From: Candidatus Hydrogenedentota bacterium
Lineage (GTDB): Bacteria; Hydrogenedentota; Hydrogenedentia; Hydrogenedentales; JAEUWI01
DNA: 64,000 bases
NCBI GenBank assembly: GCA_019637335.1
Contig: JAHBVV010000021.1
Span: 1-64,000, forward strand
Reading direction: 5' to 3'
The translations under genes and the position numbers were made by a program. The notes beneath the pieces were generated by a model that saw only the letters and a program-made list of their open reading frames with translations, made no database searches and was not told the origin of the DNA. Position 1 is the first letter of the stretch, and every line of letters begins with the position of its first letter. Below are positions 28,411-37,635 of this stretch, one piece after another.

Positions 28411-30543
28411 GTGACCCACGATGACGCCCAGCCGCTGTATATCAACCACCTGATCCACGAGACGAGCCCGTATTTGCTCCAGCACGCGCACAACCCGGTG
28501 GAGTGGTATCCGTGGGGGGAGGCGGCGTTCAAGAAGGCGCGGGAGGAGGACAAGCCGATCTTCCTGTCGATCGGGTATGCGGCGTGCCACTGGTGCCACG
28601 TGATGGAGCACGAGTCGTTCGAGAACGAGGAGATCGCGCAGTTTCTGGCGGAGTATTTCGTGAGCATCAAGGTGGATCGGGAGGAACGCCCGGATCTGGA
28701 CGATATTTACATGACGGCGGTGATGGGTCTTACGGGGCACGGGGGCTGGCCAATGACGGTGTTTCTGACGCCGGACCTGCACCCGTTTTACGGGGGCACG
28801 TATTACCCGCCGGTGGACCGCCACGGGCATATTGGCTTTCCGACGCTGCTGCGGGGCATCGCGCAGAGCTGGGAGGAGAAGCGGGAGGAGATCCTGAAGG
28901 GCGCGGAGAACATTACGAATTTCCTGAAGGAGCAATCGCGCAAGGCGCTGCCGGACGAGACGGTGCTGGCGTCGAAGCTGGTTGAGAAGGCGCGCCAGCA
29001 ATTGAAGAACAGTTTTGACGCCGAACGCGGGGGCTGGGGGGGGGCGCCGAAGTTTCCGAACAGCGGCGCGATCGGGCTGCTGCTGCGGTCGCACCGGGCG
29101 ACGGGCGATCCGGAGCTGCTGGAGATTGCGACGGCGACGCTGGACAAGATGGCGCGCGGGGGGATGTACGACCAGATCGGCGGCGGGTTTCACCGGTATT
29201 CGGTGGATGCGGAATGGCTCGTGCCGCATTTTGAGAAGATGCTGTATGACAATGGCCAGCTGGCGCAGGTGTACCTGGAGGCGTGGCAGGCGACGGGCGA
29301 CCCGTATTACCGTCAGATTACGCGGGAAATCCTCGATTACGAGATCCGCGATATGCTTGATTCGCTCGGGGGCTTTCACAGCACGGAGGACGCGGACAGC
29401 GAGGGGGAGGAGGGCAAGTTTTACCTCTGGACGCACCGCGAGATCCTGGATACGCTGGGCGAGGAGGATGGGCGGCTGATCTGCGCGTATTACAACATCA
29501 TGGAGCGCGGGAACTTTTCGTCGCACGAGACCTACCACCGGGGGCTGAATATCCCGCATATCTCGCGGCCGCCGGCGCGGATCGCGGCGGAGCAGGGCCT
29601 CGATCCGGAGGTGCTGGAGGCGCGTGTCGCGCCCTTGCGCCAGAAGCTGCTGGAGATACGCGCGGTGCGGACGCGCCCGGGGCTGGACGATAAAGTGCTG
29701 ACATCGTGGAACGCGCTGCTGATCACGCCGCTGGCGCTGGCGGGGGCGGTGCTTGGGGAGCCGCGCTACACGATCGCGGCGGAGAACGCGGGGCGCTTTC
29801 TGATGGAGCGGATGTTGCGGGAGAACGGGCTGCTGCGGACGCACCGGCATGGCGAAAGCCGGATTCCGGGCTACCTGGACGACTACGCGTTCACGACGAA
29901 TGCGTTTGTGGATCTGTACGAGGGGACGCTGGACCCGGTCTGGATCGAACACGCGGCCGCGATTGCGGAGCAGATGATTGCGCGTTTTGGCGACGAGGAC
30001 GGGACGAGTTTCTATTTCACCGAGGCGGCGCACACCGACCTGATTCTGCGGACGCGACCGACGTATGACGGGGCGGAGCCATCGGGCAATTCGGTGGCGG
30101 CGCTGGCGCTGCTGCGCCTGGGTCTGGTGACGGGCCGCGAGGATTTTCAGTCGTGGGGCCGGAAGGTGGTGGAGACGGCGCAGCCGCAGGCGAACCAGGC
30201 GCCGCAGGGGTATCTGCGGATGCTGTGGGCGGTTGACTTCCTGTTGCACGCGCCGGTGGAGATCACACTGGTCGGGCCGCGGGACGACGCGACGATCCGG
30301 GCGATGCACGCGGCGGTGTTTGCGCGGTACCTGCCGAACCGGGCGATCGTGCTGCTCGATCCGGACAATCCGGGGCCTGTCGAGTCGTCGCCGCTGGCGC
30401 GGGAGAAGACGCTGGTGGATGGGCAGCCGGCGGCGTATGTGTGCGTAAACCAGACGTGCCTGGCCCCGGTGCGCAGTCCCGAGGCGCTTGGGGCGCTGCT
30501 GGACGGGCTCGGCGCCGGGGATGCTTCTGAGATGGCCGAATAG
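28411..30543 (+). CDS. DUF255 thioredoxin-fold protein (YyaL/SSP411 family)
   Basis: 710 aa from GTG 28411 with GGGAGG 5 nt upstream; the longer open frame upstream is Gly-rich filler without a site. The N-terminal thioredoxin-like domain shows [29 protein letters not shown] and the active-site pair Cys59-His-Trp-Cys62 ([14 protein letters not shown]), then [12 protein letters not shown] and [10 protein letters not shown]. The rest is an (alpha/alpha)6 barrel like N-acylglucosamine epimerases ([24 protein letters not shown]). Biochemical role of the family is not settled. Third codon positions are strikingly G-rich, unlike the C-rich genes around. Confidence 0.92.
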   Translation: MTHDDAQPLYINHLIHETSPYLLQHAHNPVEWYPWGEAAFKKAREEDKPIFLSIGYAACHWCHVMEHESFENEEIAQFLAEYFVSIKVDREERPDLDDIYMTAVMGLTGHGGWPMTVFLTPDLHPFYGGTYYPPVDRHGHIGFPTLLRGIAQSWEEKREEILKGAENITNFLKEQSRKALPDETVLASKLVEKARQQLKNSFDAERGGWGGAPKFPNSGAIGLLLRSHRATGDPELLEIATATLDKMARGGMYDQIGGGFHRYSVDAEWLVPHFEKMLYDNGQLAQVYLEAWQATGDPYYRQITREILDYEIRDMLDSLGGFHSTEDADSEGEEGKFYLWTHREILDTLGEEDGRLICAYYNIMERGNFSSHETYHRGLNIPHISRPPARIAAEQGLDPEVLEARVAPLRQKLLEIRAVRTRPGLDDKVLTSWNALLITPLALAGAVLGEPRYTIAAENAGRFLMERMLRENGLLRTHRHGESRIPGYLDDYAFTTNAFVDLYEGTLDPVWIEHAAAIAEQMIARFGDEDGTSFYFTEAAHTDLILRTRPTYDGAEPSGNSVAALALLRLGLVTGREDFQSWGRKVVETAQPQANQAPQGYLRMLWAVDFLLHAPVEITLVGPRDDATIRAMHAAVFARYLPNRAIVLLDPDNPGPVESSPLAREKTLVDGQPAAYVCVNQTCLAPVRSPEALGALLDGLGAGDASEMAE

Positions 30544-30582
30544 GGCGCAGAATCTCGACCAGGCCGCTCAGTCGGCGAGGAT

Positions 30583-30860
30583 GTGACCTGGTAACACTTT
30601 AGCGATCTGAAGTGCGGAACAGTATGTGTTTTTACTGATGGAGCCGGTGTGCATGGAACGCCGGCGGGCCGCCGGCGCTCCATAGTTGTCTTGCGCCGGG
30701 GGCGCAATGCCGGCGGGCCGCCGGCGCTCCATAGCTGTCTTGCGCCGGGGGCGCAATGCCGGCGGGCCGCCGGCGCTCCATAGTTGCACGTAGCCTTTAT
30801 TCAACGAGTCGCTCTGGTTTGGCCACTGTGCTTCGTTCGGCTAAAGTGATACGTAACCTG
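30583..30860. mobile_element. Family-B TIR element, copy B1, with three 49-bp hairpin units
   Basis: Element 30591-30852 (262 bp): left end GTAACACTTTAGC, right end GGCTAAAGTGATAC, flanked by GTGACCTG (30583-30590) and GTAACCTG (30853-30860), an 8-bp target duplication with one change. The interior has three units with period 49 bp (GCTCCA at 30677, 30726, 30775), each with TTGCGCC-GGG-GGCGCAA and GCCGGCGG-G-CCGCCGGC hairpins. Outer sequence matches the larger copy at 41.8-42.4 kb. Confidence 0.85.
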
Positions 30861-30882
30861 AGACTTTTCCGGTGGCATAAAA

Positions 30883-30913
30883 GGCGGCGGCGCACCGGAT
30901 GGCGCGCCGCCGT
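30883..30913 (-). terminator. Terminator after the YnbE-YdbL gene
   Basis: Read on the minus strand, CGGCGGCGCGCC and GGTGCGCCGCCG form a 12-bp stem with one mismatch around a 4-nt loop, and TTTTAT follows. It lies 27 bp beyond the lipoprotein stop codon. Confidence 0.7.
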
Positions 30914-30939
30914 TTCATAGTCTCACGAATTCGGGACGG

Positions 30940-31617
30940 TCAGGGAATCGTCACCCAGGCATCCGGCTTGCACTGGTCGCCGAGCTTCTTGCCAATGTCG
31001 GATCCCTTGACGTCATTGAAGAGCTCGCCGGCCGGCGGGAGCTGGTAACGTTCGCCGGCCTTGCCCCGCTTCAGGCGCTCGACCGCATAAATCTGCTCCA
31101 CCTTCGTCACGGTCACGCCGTCGTCCTTGTTCAGGCGCGCGATCTCGTTGTAGAGCGCCTTGCGCCCCTGGTTCTCGTCCGCCACGAGCTGCTGCGCCGC
31201 ATTCTTCGCCGCCGCATCGGCCAGGGCGTCGCAGTCGCGCAACTCAACATAGCCGCGGTTCGTCTCCCCGAGGCAGCCATCCTTCTTCAGCTTCGCGATG
31301 GCGTCGTTGTTCTTCCGCAGCGCCGTGGCGATTTCCTCCACCTTCGCCGACTTCGTGTTCATCTGCGCATGCGCGGTCTCGAACGGGTCGATGGCGTCCA
31401 GCGCGCGCCGCAGCCACGACGTGGGTTCGCCCGCGTCCTCAAATCCGGGCAGGGTGTCGGACTTGCCCTCAATGAAGTCCAATACCCCTTCGGCCTGTTG
31501 CTGGACGTGCCGTATGTCCAGGGTGATGTGGGCGTCGATCTTGTGCTCCGTGCGAATGACACAACCGGCCAGAACAAGTATGGCCGCGGTACTCAGGAAC
31601 CAGCTGTTTTTTTTCAT
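30940..31617 (-). CDS. YnbE-YdbL fusion lipoprotein
   Basis: 225 aa. Lipoprotein signal with lipobox LAGC (Cys19). Just after it, RTEHKIDAHITLDIRHVQQQAEGVLDFIE resembles the short lipoprotein YnbE. The C-terminal 100 residues match YdbL/DUF1318 (RDCDALADAAAKNAAQQLVADENQGRKALYNEIARLN, then AVERLKRGKAGERYQLPPAG). In E. coli ynbE and ydbL are separate genes after ydbH; here they are one protein, after a ydbH-like gene. In the known system YnbE joins the end of the YdbH periplasmic bridge and YdbL modulates it, in phospholipid traffic to the outer membrane. The YnbE part is the weaker call. Confidence 0.78.
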   Translation of the reverse strand: MKKNSWFLSTAAILVLAGCVIRTEHKIDAHITLDIRHVQQQAEGVLDFIEGKSDTLPGFEDAGEPTSWLRRALDAIDPFETAHAQMNTKSAKVEEIATALRKNNDAIAKLKKDGCLGETNRGYVELRDCDALADAAAKNAAQQLVADENQGRKALYNEIARLNKDDGVTVTKVEQIYAVERLKRGKAGERYQLPPAGELFNDVKGSDIGKKLGDQCKPDAWVTIP

Positions 31618-31705
31618 GAGATATCCTTCCTTTCGTCACACGAGACGCAAACGCGCCAAACCTTATTCACGTATTCTATACCGGGCGGCGGAAGCGCCGC
31701 GAGTT

Positions 31706-34648
31706 TTAGCGTTCCTGTTGTGCGGTGGACCGCATGGCCTCGAGGATGGCGGCCGGTTCCGCGCTGATATCAACCGTCACGTCGAGCGATTTGCTTTCCA
31801 GGCGGGCGACGCCCTTGATCAGCCCCCCTTCAAGCCGGAGCTGGAGCGTGGCCTTCTCGAAGGGGCGCTGCTCGTCATTGCCGATCACCTTTTCGATTAC
31901 CCGCTGCACCGATTTACTGCCCACCGCATCATTGACGTACTGCGACATGAGAATCTGCCGGACCATGCCGCGGTTCATGCTCAGGTTTTCGGAAGCGACC
32001 AAGTCCACGTGCAGATCGCGGAGCCCATCCAGGGACAGCGATATTTCCGCATCTCCACTGACCTTGCCGGTTAGCATGAGGTCCGGCGGCTTGAAGATAC
32101 GCGTGAATTCGGCCAGGTCCAGCCCCGCCACTTCGACGTCCAGCGTTCCCGGAATGGCGGGATCCAGGTAGTCGAAACGCCCGCTCGCGACCAGGTTCCC
32201 GCCCAGAAACGTGGTGGCCAGTCTGTCACACGCCAGATGGTCCGGCCCTATCCGGATGAAGGTATCCGCCGCGCCAAAGGGGATTTCATAGATCGTGAAA
32301 TTCGCCGCCGTCAGGCGCCCGCCGCTCTCGCCGCCCGCCGGGCTGAACTGGCCCGCCCAGGCGATCGTATCAAACGACGCCATTTTCTCGGGAAGCGCCA
32401 GCGAGGCCGCGCGCAGGTCCCAATTGACGGCGCCGGAAAAAGCTTCCCCGGTCCAGGCGAAATCCTCGCCGCGCAGGGTGGCGCGGCCGCTCTCGGCGGC
32501 GCCCAGCATCCCGCGGCGGACCAGCAGGTCGAGATCGGTCTCCAGCGCGAAGGCGGAGGCCCGCATGGAGAAGGGCGTTTCGCCCGTCGGAAACTGGAAC
32601 GCGAGCGCGCCGAGCTCCCATGCGGCCAGGGCGCCGATCGTGGCCCGAACCGGCGCCAGCTTGAGCGAGTTCGGTGTGTAGGCGTAGGCTAGACTCCCCG
32701 CCAGCTCCAGTTCCTCGCCGTAGGGAACGCTGTAGTCGCCATACCCGAAGGACCCCGACCGCGCCGTGAAATCCCCGAGCGAGGTTTCCTCCGCTGTGAT
32801 GGACAGGGCGCCCTGGATCGCGGCGTCCCCATAGAGGTCGGACAGGTCGAACATGCGGGCGACGGCGTCGAGCGAGAGCGTGCCGCCGATCCCGCCGCGC
32901 ATCGCCGCCCGCGCGATGTCGAAGGACCAGCGGGACACCGAGGCGTCGAGCAATCCCTCCTGCTTTACGCGCAGGCGCTCGCTCGCCAGGCGGCTGGCGT
33001 CGAGGTCCAGCGCCACGCGCCCGGAAGCTTCCACCGGGGCCTCCTCCGGGAGCACGACATCGCCATACCGCAGCCCGGCGCCCTTGAGGTCCAGGTCCAG
33101 GGCGACGGGGGCGTCCGGCGGCAGGGTAGCCAGCGCGGATCCCGATATCGCGCCGGAAAACCCGGGCAAGATCGCGTCCCCCAGCAGCGAGGCGGTCCAG
33201 GGATTGACCTGCACCCCGGACAGCGCACTCGCGATAGATACCGGCGCGTCCGGCGGCACAACGATACGGCTCTTCACGTTGCCGCCGTGAAGCGACAACG
33301 CGGTCTCGAGTTCCAGGGCGCCGGAGGCGTCCCGCGACACGGCCAGCGGCGCCTCCACGGGCGCGGCGTCCCCGAAGGCGAGCGCCAGGGTGGCGTCAAT
33401 GCGCAGCCCATCGGCGCCATACGCGAAGTCGCCGCGGGCTCCGAGACGGTTCAGTGGCTTCAGAATCTCCAGCGCGCTGGCGTAGGCTTCGGGCGCGAGT
33501 TGCGCAATCAGTTCCCGTGGCCACGGGTCCCACGTGAAACTGCCCTCCGCGCCTTCGCCCGCATGGCGGACCGAGGCCTCCACCTTCGCATTGTTCAGCA
33601 GGGTGGCCTTCCCGGTGATCGTCGTTTCGTCACCGTACTGGCCGCGCACCGCCACGTCAAGCGGCCCTTGATAGTACGGGTCTTCCGCCGGCCCCACGGT
33701 AAGCAACGGTATCCGCGCATCCACATTGGCCTGGTCGATCACGATGCCCGAATCGCTCCGGTGCAGGTGCACGTCGGTGTCCGCGAGCGCGAGGCGTTCG
33801 AAATGAAAAGGCACGGAAGAGAGATCCGTCACCATCGCCGCCCAGAGCGGATCCTCGAAGGCGGCTTCGGGCACGGAAAAGGACAGGAATGGCTGGCCGC
33901 CGCGCTGCATCCAGGAGGCGGTCCCGCGCAGGCGCGCGAGCGGTCCCAGATCGATTTCGGCGTCGAGGTCCGCGCTCTGGCCGTCCCAGACCGCGTCGAC
34001 GCGCACGGCGCCCGCGCCGGATTGCGGGCCGCCCGGGGCGTGGACGGAGGACCACGCCAGGCCGGCAACCGGGGCGTTCAGGGCGATGGATCCCCGGTCC
34101 AGCGCCGCCAGCTCCGCCTGGAATCCGAGGTTATTGGCGCGGAGGTAGTAGCTTGGAAAGTCGATTTCGACCCAGAGGTCGCTCAGGGAAACGCGTTCCG
34201 GCAGAAACGGCGTGATATCCATTTCGCCGCCGCCCGGCTGGCGGAATCGGTCGGCGAGGAATTGAAAGTTGTTTTCCGCGACGCCCTGCTGGATCGCGAT
34301 CTGTAACCCGTCCAGCGCCACGCTGGCGAGATAGCGGCCGCTTTCGGGGCGCAGGGCATAGGCGACGCGCGCTTCCTCCAGCCGCAGGGGCGGCCCGTAG
34401 ATGGACGCGCCGCGGGCCGCGATCGTGAGGCCCTGTACCGTGAGCGGATTACGCAGCGACACCGATTCGACGGTGGCGACGCCGCCAAGCTGCGAAGAGA
34501 GCGCGTATTGGAGGCCCAGGCGCTGGGGCGTTCCGGTGTAGAGCAGGCCCGCCCCCAGGGCCGCGAGCCCCAGCGCGGACAGCAGGGCCACGGCGGCCAC
34601 GCGCCGGCCGCAACCGCGCCGCGTTCGTGTCGTCTCCTCGTTGGCCAT
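31706..34648 (-). CDS. ydbH: YdbH-like AsmA-family intermembrane lipid-transport bridge protein
   Basis: 980 aa. One N-terminal membrane anchor (about 16-38) followed by a very long, almost helix-free beta repeat region, as in AsmA-like bridge proteins. The C-terminal part (DVEVAGLDLAEFTRIFKPPDLMLTGKVSGDAEISLSLDG, then SMNRGMVRQILMSQYVNDAVGSKSVQRVIEKVIGNDEQRPFEKATLQLRLEGGLIKGVARLESKSLDVTV) fits the YdbH domain. Length is slightly above the E. coli protein (879). The upstream transglutaminase gene is 26 bp away and the YnbE-YdbL fusion follows after 88 bp, so the three form one operon. Presence of an outer membrane in this organism follows from this set. Confidence 0.8.
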   Translation of the reverse strand: MANEETTRTRRGCGRRVAAVALLSALGLAALGAGLLYTGTPQRLGLQYALSSQLGGVATVESVSLRNPLTVQGLTIAARGASIYGPPLRLEEARVAYALRPESGRYLASVALDGLQIAIQQGVAENNFQFLADRFRQPGGGEMDITPFLPERVSLSDLWVEIDFPSYYLRANNLGFQAELAALDRGSIALNAPVAGLAWSSVHAPGGPQSGAGAVRVDAVWDGQSADLDAEIDLGPLARLRGTASWMQRGGQPFLSFSVPEAAFEDPLWAAMVTDLSSVPFHFERLALADTDVHLHRSDSGIVIDQANVDARIPLLTVGPAEDPYYQGPLDVAVRGQYGDETTITGKATLLNNAKVEASVRHAGEGAEGSFTWDPWPRELIAQLAPEAYASALEILKPLNRLGARGDFAYGADGLRIDATLALAFGDAAPVEAPLAVSRDASGALELETALSLHGGNVKSRIVVPPDAPVSIASALSGVQVNPWTASLLGDAILPGFSGAISGSALATLPPDAPVALDLDLKGAGLRYGDVVLPEEAPVEASGRVALDLDASRLASERLRVKQEGLLDASVSRWSFDIARAAMRGGIGGTLSLDAVARMFDLSDLYGDAAIQGALSITAEETSLGDFTARSGSFGYGDYSVPYGEELELAGSLAYAYTPNSLKLAPVRATIGALAAWELGALAFQFPTGETPFSMRASAFALETDLDLLVRRGMLGAAESGRATLRGEDFAWTGEAFSGAVNWDLRAASLALPEKMASFDTIAWAGQFSPAGGESGGRLTAANFTIYEIPFGAADTFIRIGPDHLACDRLATTFLGGNLVASGRFDYLDPAIPGTLDVEVAGLDLAEFTRIFKPPDLMLTGKVSGDAEISLSLDGLRDLHVDLVASENLSMNRGMVRQILMSQYVNDAVGSKSVQRVIEKVIGNDEQRPFEKATLQLRLEGGLIKGVARLESKSLDVTVDISAEPAAILEAMRSTAQQER

Positions 34649-34674
34649 GGCGCTCTCTTACCTCGTCCGGGCCG

Positions 34675-36132
34675 CTACTGATCTTCCGCCTCCCGAATTT
34701 GAAGCTGTCCGATGATCGGGATGATGCGGGCCTGCTGAAAAAGATCGCCCTCCGCCAGCTTGATGTGCGTGGCGTCCACCAGCGGCTGGTTGAAGGTCGG
34801 GTCCACATCGATCCACTTGCCCACCCACACCTTCGCCCACTGGTGGAAGTAGAAGCCGGGCTGGACGCCCTCCACATACACGAGGCCGGCGACTTCGCGC
34901 GCGGGCAGCCCCGCGGCGCGCGCCAGCCCGATAAACAGGATGCTGTGCTCCGTACAATCGCCCTCCAGGTGCTCCAGCACCTCGATCGCGTTTGTCAGCC
35001 GGGCGGAGAAGGTGCTGTTCATGTTCTTGTAGACCCACTCGCAAAGGAGCTTCGAGACGGCCAGGCTGTCGCTCGCGTCCTTGAGCGCGCCGGAGGCCGT
35101 CGCCTCGTCGATGATCGACTTCGCCTTTTCGATCAGCTTCGGGTGATCGCTCTGAACGAACTGCGTCGCCTCGATCCACGGCGCCAGCGCCTCGTCGGTG
35201 ATGGGAAGCGGCGCGGGCTTGAACCCCTTCATGTCGTAGCGCCGCCCCTCGAAACGGTAGTAGCCGTCCGCCGGCGTCACCGTCTGGCGCTCGTCGTTGA
35301 ACACATGCGCGTCCGACAGGGGGCCGCGCATTTCCAGCGCGAGCGAATTCCGCTTTCGCGCATCCTGGATCGGGGTTTCGACCAGGGCCGCGTTGCCCGC
35401 GATTACATCGTTACTGTAGGAAACGTCGCGCGCGAGCTGTTCGTCTTCCAGGCGCAGCTTGATCAGGCCCGCCACCTCGTCTTCCAGCGTCACGCCGTCC
35501 TCTGTGACATAGGACACCGAGTTTACACCCATCTCCCGGAGTTCCGTGGAGATCTTGAAGACCTTCGTGTGCACCCCCTGCATCTCGCGTTCTTCCACCG
35601 CCACAATCGTACTGATGCCCGTGATTTCCTTCCGGTACATGGGCTCGAAGGTGGTGAACTCAATCGCGGCGCCAACCTTCGCGTCTCCGGAAACCAGCTG
35701 GGCGAGCTTCATGGCGTCCTGGAGCGACTCCCTGGGCTTCGGATGCACCCCCTCCGACTCCGCCCCCCCGATGACCGTCTTGAGATGCAATTCGTCGCCG
35801 CGCACGACGCCATTGAAGCGGTTGGATCCGGCGGGATCCACGACTTCCGAGACGATGGAAAGCAATGCGCCGTCGGCAGCGTAGGTGCGCGTCGCCTCGA
35901 TCCGCATGTCCTGCTTCACGCCCGCCATGTTGATCTGAAAGCGCATATTCTCGATAACGGATACGCTCCCGTCGTCGTTCTGCTCGACCTTGTTAACCGC
36001 GTAGCCCGCCTTCTGGTCGTTCATGTAGACGCCGTACCAGCTCTCGCCGAGGTAGGCCGCGATATCGATCGGCTGGGATAGCGCCGCGGGCGCGAGCAGA
36101 AAGAAGAATAGCGCCACAATCCGTCGTGTCAT
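34675..36132 (-). CDS. Secreted transglutaminase-like protein
   Basis: 485 aa from ATG 36132, with AGGAG 9 nt upstream; an earlier start adds 16 residues before the signal peptide. Signal peptide MTRRIVALFFFLLAPAALSQ. The N-terminal 300 residues are beta-rich and unassigned. The C-terminal transglutaminase core has the triad in order: Cys in LEGDCTEHS, His in FYFHQWAKVWVG, Asp in WIDVDPTFNQ. Such periplasmic domains may be proteases or amide-forming enzymes. It is the first gene of an operon with ydbH and the YnbE-YdbL fusion, an association that suggests a role in envelope lipid transport or its quality control. Confidence 0.85.
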   Translation of the reverse strand: MTRRIVALFFFLLAPAALSQPIDIAAYLGESWYGVYMNDQKAGYAVNKVEQNDDGSVSVIENMRFQINMAGVKQDMRIEATRTYAADGALLSIVSEVVDPAGSNRFNGVVRGDELHLKTVIGGAESEGVHPKPRESLQDAMKLAQLVSGDAKVGAAIEFTTFEPMYRKEITGISTIVAVEEREMQGVHTKVFKISTELREMGVNSVSYVTEDGVTLEDEVAGLIKLRLEDEQLARDVSYSNDVIAGNAALVETPIQDARKRNSLALEMRGPLSDAHVFNDERQTVTPADGYYRFEGRRYDMKGFKPAPLPITDEALAPWIEATQFVQSDHPKLIEKAKSIIDEATASGALKDASDSLAVSKLLCEWVYKNMNSTFSARLTNAIEVLEHLEGDCTEHSILFIGLARAAGLPAREVAGLVYVEGVQPGFYFHQWAKVWVGKWIDVDPTFNQPLVDATHIKLAEGDLFQQARIIPIIGQLQIREAEDQ

Positions 36133-36517
36133 ATGCGGAAACTCCTGCGTTCGTTCAATACGCCATTGTACTGTATTCACCGGGCGGGGAAAAGCGGGGC
36201 CGGATCAGGCCCGGGCCCGGAAGCCAGGCTCGATGAGGACCCCTGTCGCAACCCCCAATTCCAGACCGCGCCCGAAAGATGGCGGTCTGATGAAGCGCAG
36301 GATATTGATCTGCGTGGTCCCCGCCCAGACTCCCGCGAGTATTCCCGCAGTATCGTCATGAATCTTCGCATCGGCGTGGGTCGCGGGGTAAAAAAACACT
36401 CATTCGTGATAAACGATCATCGGCTGATGTGCCGAATGCGTTTCGGTTGGGACGAGTCAACGCAAAGAATCGCACCCGTCCCGCACCGTAAAACCCGTAT
36501 CTCCCTGCTGTTCCGCT
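36133..36517. other. Intergenic region between divergent transglutaminase and PEP-CTERM genes
   Basis: No gene is supported. The region should hold the promoter of the transglutaminase operon and activator sites for the sigma-54 promoter that follows; I see no unambiguous example of either. Confidence 0.45.
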
Positions 36518-36533
36518 TGGCATGAAAATTGCG
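36518..36533 (+). promoter_or_regulatory. Sigma-54 promoter of the PEP-CTERM gene
   Basis: TGGCATGAAAATTGCG matches TGGCAYGnnnnTTGCW apart from the final W, with GG and GC doublets 10 bp apart. Expected transcription start is near 36544, 80 nt before the gene. Sigma-54 control of PEP-CTERM proteins through PrsK/PrsR is established in other bacteria. Confidence 0.75.
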
Positions 36534-36623
36534 GTGGTTTGCGCATCGGGGAGCGCGTGGTCACGCCGTCGCCGCCTCGGTGTCGCTGTTTGGAAGTACC
36601 TATTGATAAAGGAGTTATGCGAA

Positions 36624-37544
36624 ATGGGAATCAAGAAATGTCCCGGTCTGGGTTGTGTGCCGCCACGGGTGGCCGTTTCGACGTTGATGGCGCTCGCATT
36701 GGGCGGAATCTTCTCGGCTACGGCCGGCGCCGTTACGGTGACGACCAACGCCGAATACGAAGTGACAACGACCACGCCCGAAACCGTTACCGATCAGGAC
36801 GGCCCGAATTCCACGAATTCCGGATGGATCTGGTCCCAGGTTTGGTATGGCGCCGAGAGCCTCCCCACGCAGGTGACTGAAGGGGTCGGGCCGCTGGACT
36901 ATTATTACACCAGCTACGGCTACGCGGGCGGATTCGGGGAAACCTCCGGCAATCTGGCCGCCAACGCCGCGCTGGACATGGGCGATGACGTCCTCGACAT
37001 GTGGTTCCAGGGCTCTTCGACTTGGACCGATACCTTTTCCAACAATAGCGGCGGGCCGCTGTCCTACGATTTCAGCTATTATGTGAATGGCGGATGGCTG
37101 TCGTTGTACGGAAACGGCGGGACGGCGGGTTTCAGCCTGGAGATCCTGCTGAATGGTTCGTCCGTCTGGTCGCGCACGGCAACCGCGTCCGGCAGCCCGA
37201 TTGACGACAACGTTGTTCTGGATCCGGATGGCCTTACCCACACGATCTACTATGAGCCCATGTACGGCTATTATGACGTCTACTTTGAGCCCTTTGGGGG
37301 CGAGGTCGCGCTCGGCGAGTTCGCCGCGGGCGAGCAGTTCGATATCACTTACAATCTGGATGTGTGGGCCTGGAGCGAATCGCAATACGGTGGAGTATAC
37401 GCCAACATCGGCGACCCGTTCGGTTTGGGATTCTCGGGCGAGCTGAACGCGAGCGCGCCAATCCCGGAGCCCGCGACGGTAGCGCTGCTGGCCCTCGGCC
37501 TCGGAGGCCTGGGCGTGCGGCGCTGGCGCGGTACGCCCCGGTAG
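36624..37544 (+). CDS. PEP-CTERM sorting-signal protein
   Basis: 306 aa from ATG 36624 with AAAGGAG 9 nt upstream. Signal peptide region at about 16-36. The mature part is Gly, Tyr, Ser and Asn rich, beta-type and low in charge. The C-terminus is a full PEP-CTERM: PIPEPATVALLALGLGGLG then VRRWRG, i.e. PEP motif, hydrophobic helix and Arg cluster. Exosortase cuts such tails and the product goes to the surface or extracellular matrix. No exosortase gene is in the window. A hairpin follows the gene. Confidence 0.92.
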   Translation: MGIKKCPGLGCVPPRVAVSTLMALALGGIFSATAGAVTVTTNAEYEVTTTTPETVTDQDGPNSTNSGWIWSQVWYGAESLPTQVTEGVGPLDYYYTSYGYAGGFGETSGNLAANAALDMGDDVLDMWFQGSSTWTDTFSNNSGGPLSYDFSYYVNGGWLSLYGNGGTAGFSLEILLNGSSVWSRTATASGSPIDDNVVLDPDGLTHTIYYEPMYGYYDVYFEPFGGEVALGEFAAGEQFDITYNLDVWAWSESQYGGVYANIGDPFGLGFSGELNASAPIPEPATVALLALGLGGLGVRRWRGTPR

Positions 37545-37578
37545 TCGCGAGCTACCGTACACCACGTTGAAGAACCTC

Positions 37579-37603
37579 GAAGCCCCGCCGCTGGCGGGGC
37601 TTC
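37579..37603 (+). terminator. Hairpin after the PEP-CTERM gene
   Basis: GAAGCCCCGCC pairs with GGCGGGGCTTC around a 3-nt loop, then TTCGTTCGTT. It lies between convergent genes (PEP-CTERM and asnB) and may serve both. Confidence 0.7.
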
Positions 37604-37635
37604 GTTCGTTCTGGCACGCAACGAGGGAACTCCGC

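Noticed and set aside
28189-30309. 706-residue frame opposite the DUF255 gene
   Set aside because: Arg-rich antisense composition artefact; the plus-strand gene has clear catalytic motifs.
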